A DNA stretch of 64,000 bases from Mycolicibacterium aubagnense (GTDB lineage Bacteria > Actinomycetota > Actinomycetes > Mycobacteriales > Mycobacteriaceae). Location of the stretch: positions 930,001 through 994,000 of the forward strand of contig NZ_AP022577.1 of the NCBI RefSeq assembly GCF_010730955.1, given 5' to 3'. A program made the position numbers and the translations under genes. Under the pieces are notes generated by a model. That model was not told the origin of the DNA and made no database searches. It was given only the letters and a program-made list of their open reading frames with translations. This document shows, piece after piece, positions 62,535 to 64,000 of this stretch. Each line of letters opens with the position of its first letter. Position 1 is the stretch's first letter.

Positions 62535-63515
62535 ATGGAGGCGATAGACGGTCATATTATGCACGCACTGCAGGTGGCACCGCGCGCATCGTTTCGACAC
62601 ATCGCCGAAGCCATCGGCGTCGGAGAACAGACCGTGGCGCGCCGCTACCGGGCCTTGCGACGCGACGGCGTGCTCCGTGTGGTCGGCGTGGTGAACCCGC
62701 GGGTCTACGGCGAATGTCAGTGGATCGTCCGCGTCCGCGCCAAGCCCGCCGATCTCCCTCGGCTCGCCGAAGCGCTGGTCCGTCGGCCCGACGTCACACA
62801 CGTCAACACGTTGTCAGGTGGCACCGAACTGGTGTGTGCGGTGCGTGCCCCGATCGGTGATGCCGCCGACGGACTACTGCACCGGCTGCCGCGCACATCG
62901 GCGGTCCTCGACATGCGAATCGAGTTGGTACTCAACGTGTTCGGCTCACCTACGGGCGGGTACTGGACCGGATACGGACAAGCGTTGGCGCCCGACCAGA
63001 TCGCCAGGCTGCGACCACTCGAACGTGCCCGCCCAGATCAGCCGGCCGCGCCAACCGCCGATGACCGAGCACTGCTGGACGCACTCGCCGACGACGGTCG
63101 AATCACCGACAGCGCACTGGCGACACTCACCGGCTGGTCACCGGCCCGGGTGAAGCGCCGACTGGCGGCATTGGCAGCGTCCGACACCCTGACCTACGAC
63201 CTCGACGTGTTGCCGGAGCGCCTGGGCTTCACGCTGAACGCGATGATCTGGATTTCCACGACGCCTCTACACCTCGCGTCGGTCGGCGAACAGATCACGC
63301 GCCATGACGAGGTCGCCTCGGTTGCCGCAGTTAGCGGTCCCGCAAACCTGATGGCCGTAGTGATCTGCTACGACGAACGACATCTCTACCGCTACCTCGC
63401 CGAGCAGTTGGCCACAGTCGACCACATTCAAGCGTTCGACGTGAGCATCCGCAGCAGGCGGCTCAAGCAGGTCGGCTCACTGGTCTCCCACGGTCGATTG
63501 ATCGGTGCCGGCTAA
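62535..63515 (+). CDS. tandem Lrp/AsnC family transcriptional regulator
   Basis: 326 residues made of two Lrp-like units. Unit 1: helix-turn-helix ~5-50 ([33 protein letters not shown]) and RAM-type domain ~65-150. Unit 2: helix-turn-helix ~175-215 ([20 protein letters not shown]) and RAM domain ~235-320 ([20 protein letters not shown]). Single-chain doubles replace the normal dimer. ATG 62535 has no Shine-Dalgarno; TAGATT (62520-62525) is 9 nt upstream. It diverges from the LLM oxidoreductase gene, its likely target. Confidence 0.9.
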   Translation: MEAIDGHIMHALQVAPRASFRHIAEAIGVGEQTVARRYRALRRDGVLRVVGVVNPRVYGECQWIVRVRAKPADLPRLAEALVRRPDVTHVNTLSGGTELVCAVRAPIGDAADGLLHRLPRTSAVLDMRIELVLNVFGSPTGGYWTGYGQALAPDQIARLRPLERARPDQPAAPTADDRALLDALADDGRITDSALATLTGWSPARVKRRLAALAASDTLTYDLDVLPERLGFTLNAMIWISTTPLHLASVGEQITRHDEVASVAAVSGPANLMAVVICYDERHLYRYLAEQLATVDHIQAFDVSIRSRRLKQVGSLVSHGRLIGAG

Positions 63516-64000
63516 AGCGCGGCGGCCTTGCGCCGTCGCTTAGCGGGTGCGTCCGACAGCACGACCGTGGGCAACAACTCCGCGAGGAACTGTCCGGTGT
63601 AGCTGTCGGGGCTGGCCGCGACGTCTTCCGGCGTGCCGGACACCACGACCGTGCCACCGCCGGCGCCGCCTTCCGGTCCCATGTCCACGATCCAGTCCGA
63701 CGTCTTGATCACGTCGAGGTTGTGCTCGATGACGATGACCGTGTTGCCCTTGTCGACCAGACCGTTGATCACCTTGAGCAGCTTGCGGATGTCCTCGAAA
63801 TGCAAGCCGGTGGTCGGCTCATCGAGGATGTAGACGGTGCGCCCGGTGGACCGCTTCTGCAGTTCGGCGGCGAGCTTGACGCGCTGTGCCTCACCGCCGG
63901 ACAGCGTCGGGGCAGGCTGGCCCAGCCGGACGTAGCCCAGACCGACGTCGACGAGCGTCTTGAGGTACCGGTGGATCGAGCTGATGGGCTCGAAGAACTC
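63512..64000 (-). CDS. uvrA: excinuclease ABC subunit A (C-terminal part, continues beyond window)
   Basis: 163 codons including the stop, the end of UvrA, the damage-recognition ATPase of nucleotide-excision repair. Visible are [20 protein letters not shown], the ABC signature [18 protein letters not shown], Walker [18 protein letters not shown], and [20 protein letters not shown]. The tail ends [15 protein letters not shown]. The stop overlaps the end of the convergent Lrp-type gene by 4 bp. The N-terminal ~800 residues lie outside the window. Confidence 0.96.
   Translation of the reverse strand, partial: EFFEPISSIHRYLKTLVDVGLGYVRLGQPAPTLSGGEAQRVKLAAELQKRSTGRTVYILDEPTTGLHFEDIRKLLKVINGLVDKGNTVIVIEHNLDVIKTSDWIVDMGPEGGAGGGTVVVSGTPEDVAASPDSYTGQFLAELLPTVVLSDAPAKRRRKAAAL

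Overview
The window is chromosomal DNA from a rapidly growing mycobacterium (Mycolicibacterium-type). It is high-GC, and the gene order follows, in reverse, the Mycobacterium tuberculosis segment xerD-pyrG-mctB-recN-tlyA-tyrS-argCJBDFRGH-pheTS-lysX-uvrA. A complete rRNA operon sits directly behind tyrS, the place where rapid growers carry their second operon (rrnB). The 16S gene also has the short form of the variable helix near 18950-19010 that is typical of rapid growers. No transposase, integrase, CRISPR array or tRNA gene was seen.

Layout. 1-6300: end of an O-methyltransferase, a DUF1622 membrane protein, then xerD, an ADP-ribose-type Nudix hydrolase and pyrG (coupled), followed by mctB and steA. 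6377-8401: a CGNR zinc-finger regulator divergent from a VOC/PNPOx-like gene pair, with a palindromic operator between them. 8404-13939: a tightly overlapping operon (TPR protein, HAD phosphatase, small protein, tlyA, nadK, recN). 14077-19798: rRNA operon on the minus strand with P1 promoter, box B/A leader, 16S, tRNA-free spacer, 23S, 5S and terminator. 19816-29967: tyrS, mpg, an ABC-2 exporter with its TetR regulator, a Trm112-like protein, an exported protein, a fused hydrolase/acyl-CoA-synthetase-like protein, an ABC-F ATPase and an HNH protein. 29995-38527: the whole arginine pathway argCJBDFRGH behind an ArgR operator. 38533-42086: pheST. 42136-47887: a glutamate-synthase-like FMN protein with an in-frame TGA, a rhomboid-like protein, a class III adenylyl cyclase and an MpaB-family oxygenase/acyl-CoA dehydrogenase pair. 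47889-50186: infC-rpmI-rplT-tsnR behind a long structured leader. 50212-53978: a DUF1844 protein and lysX. 54076-63515: an accessory stretch between lysX and uvrA with a four-gene TPR/CHAT-protease operon, an LpqH-type lipoprotein, an AlkZ-like winged-helix protein, an F420-type oxidoreductase and a tandem Lrp regulator. 63512-64000: C-terminus of uvrA.

Most interesting: (i) the leaderless TPR-CHAT operon with two unrecognised partner proteins (54076-59379), organised like a split caspase-like sensor/protease module; (ii) the infC leader, which ends in an intrinsic terminator and holds a possible 19-codon uORF stopping inside a hairpin loop; (iii) a TGA at a conserved position that separates a membrane leader from its FMN catalytic domain; (iv) a recurrent -10 hexamer placed about 6-9 nt before an ATG/GTG start, predicting many leaderless mRNAs.

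Start codons were set by overlap, Shine-Dalgarno or -10 spacing and by remembered family N-termini. References to M. tuberculosis genes are from memory, not from a search.
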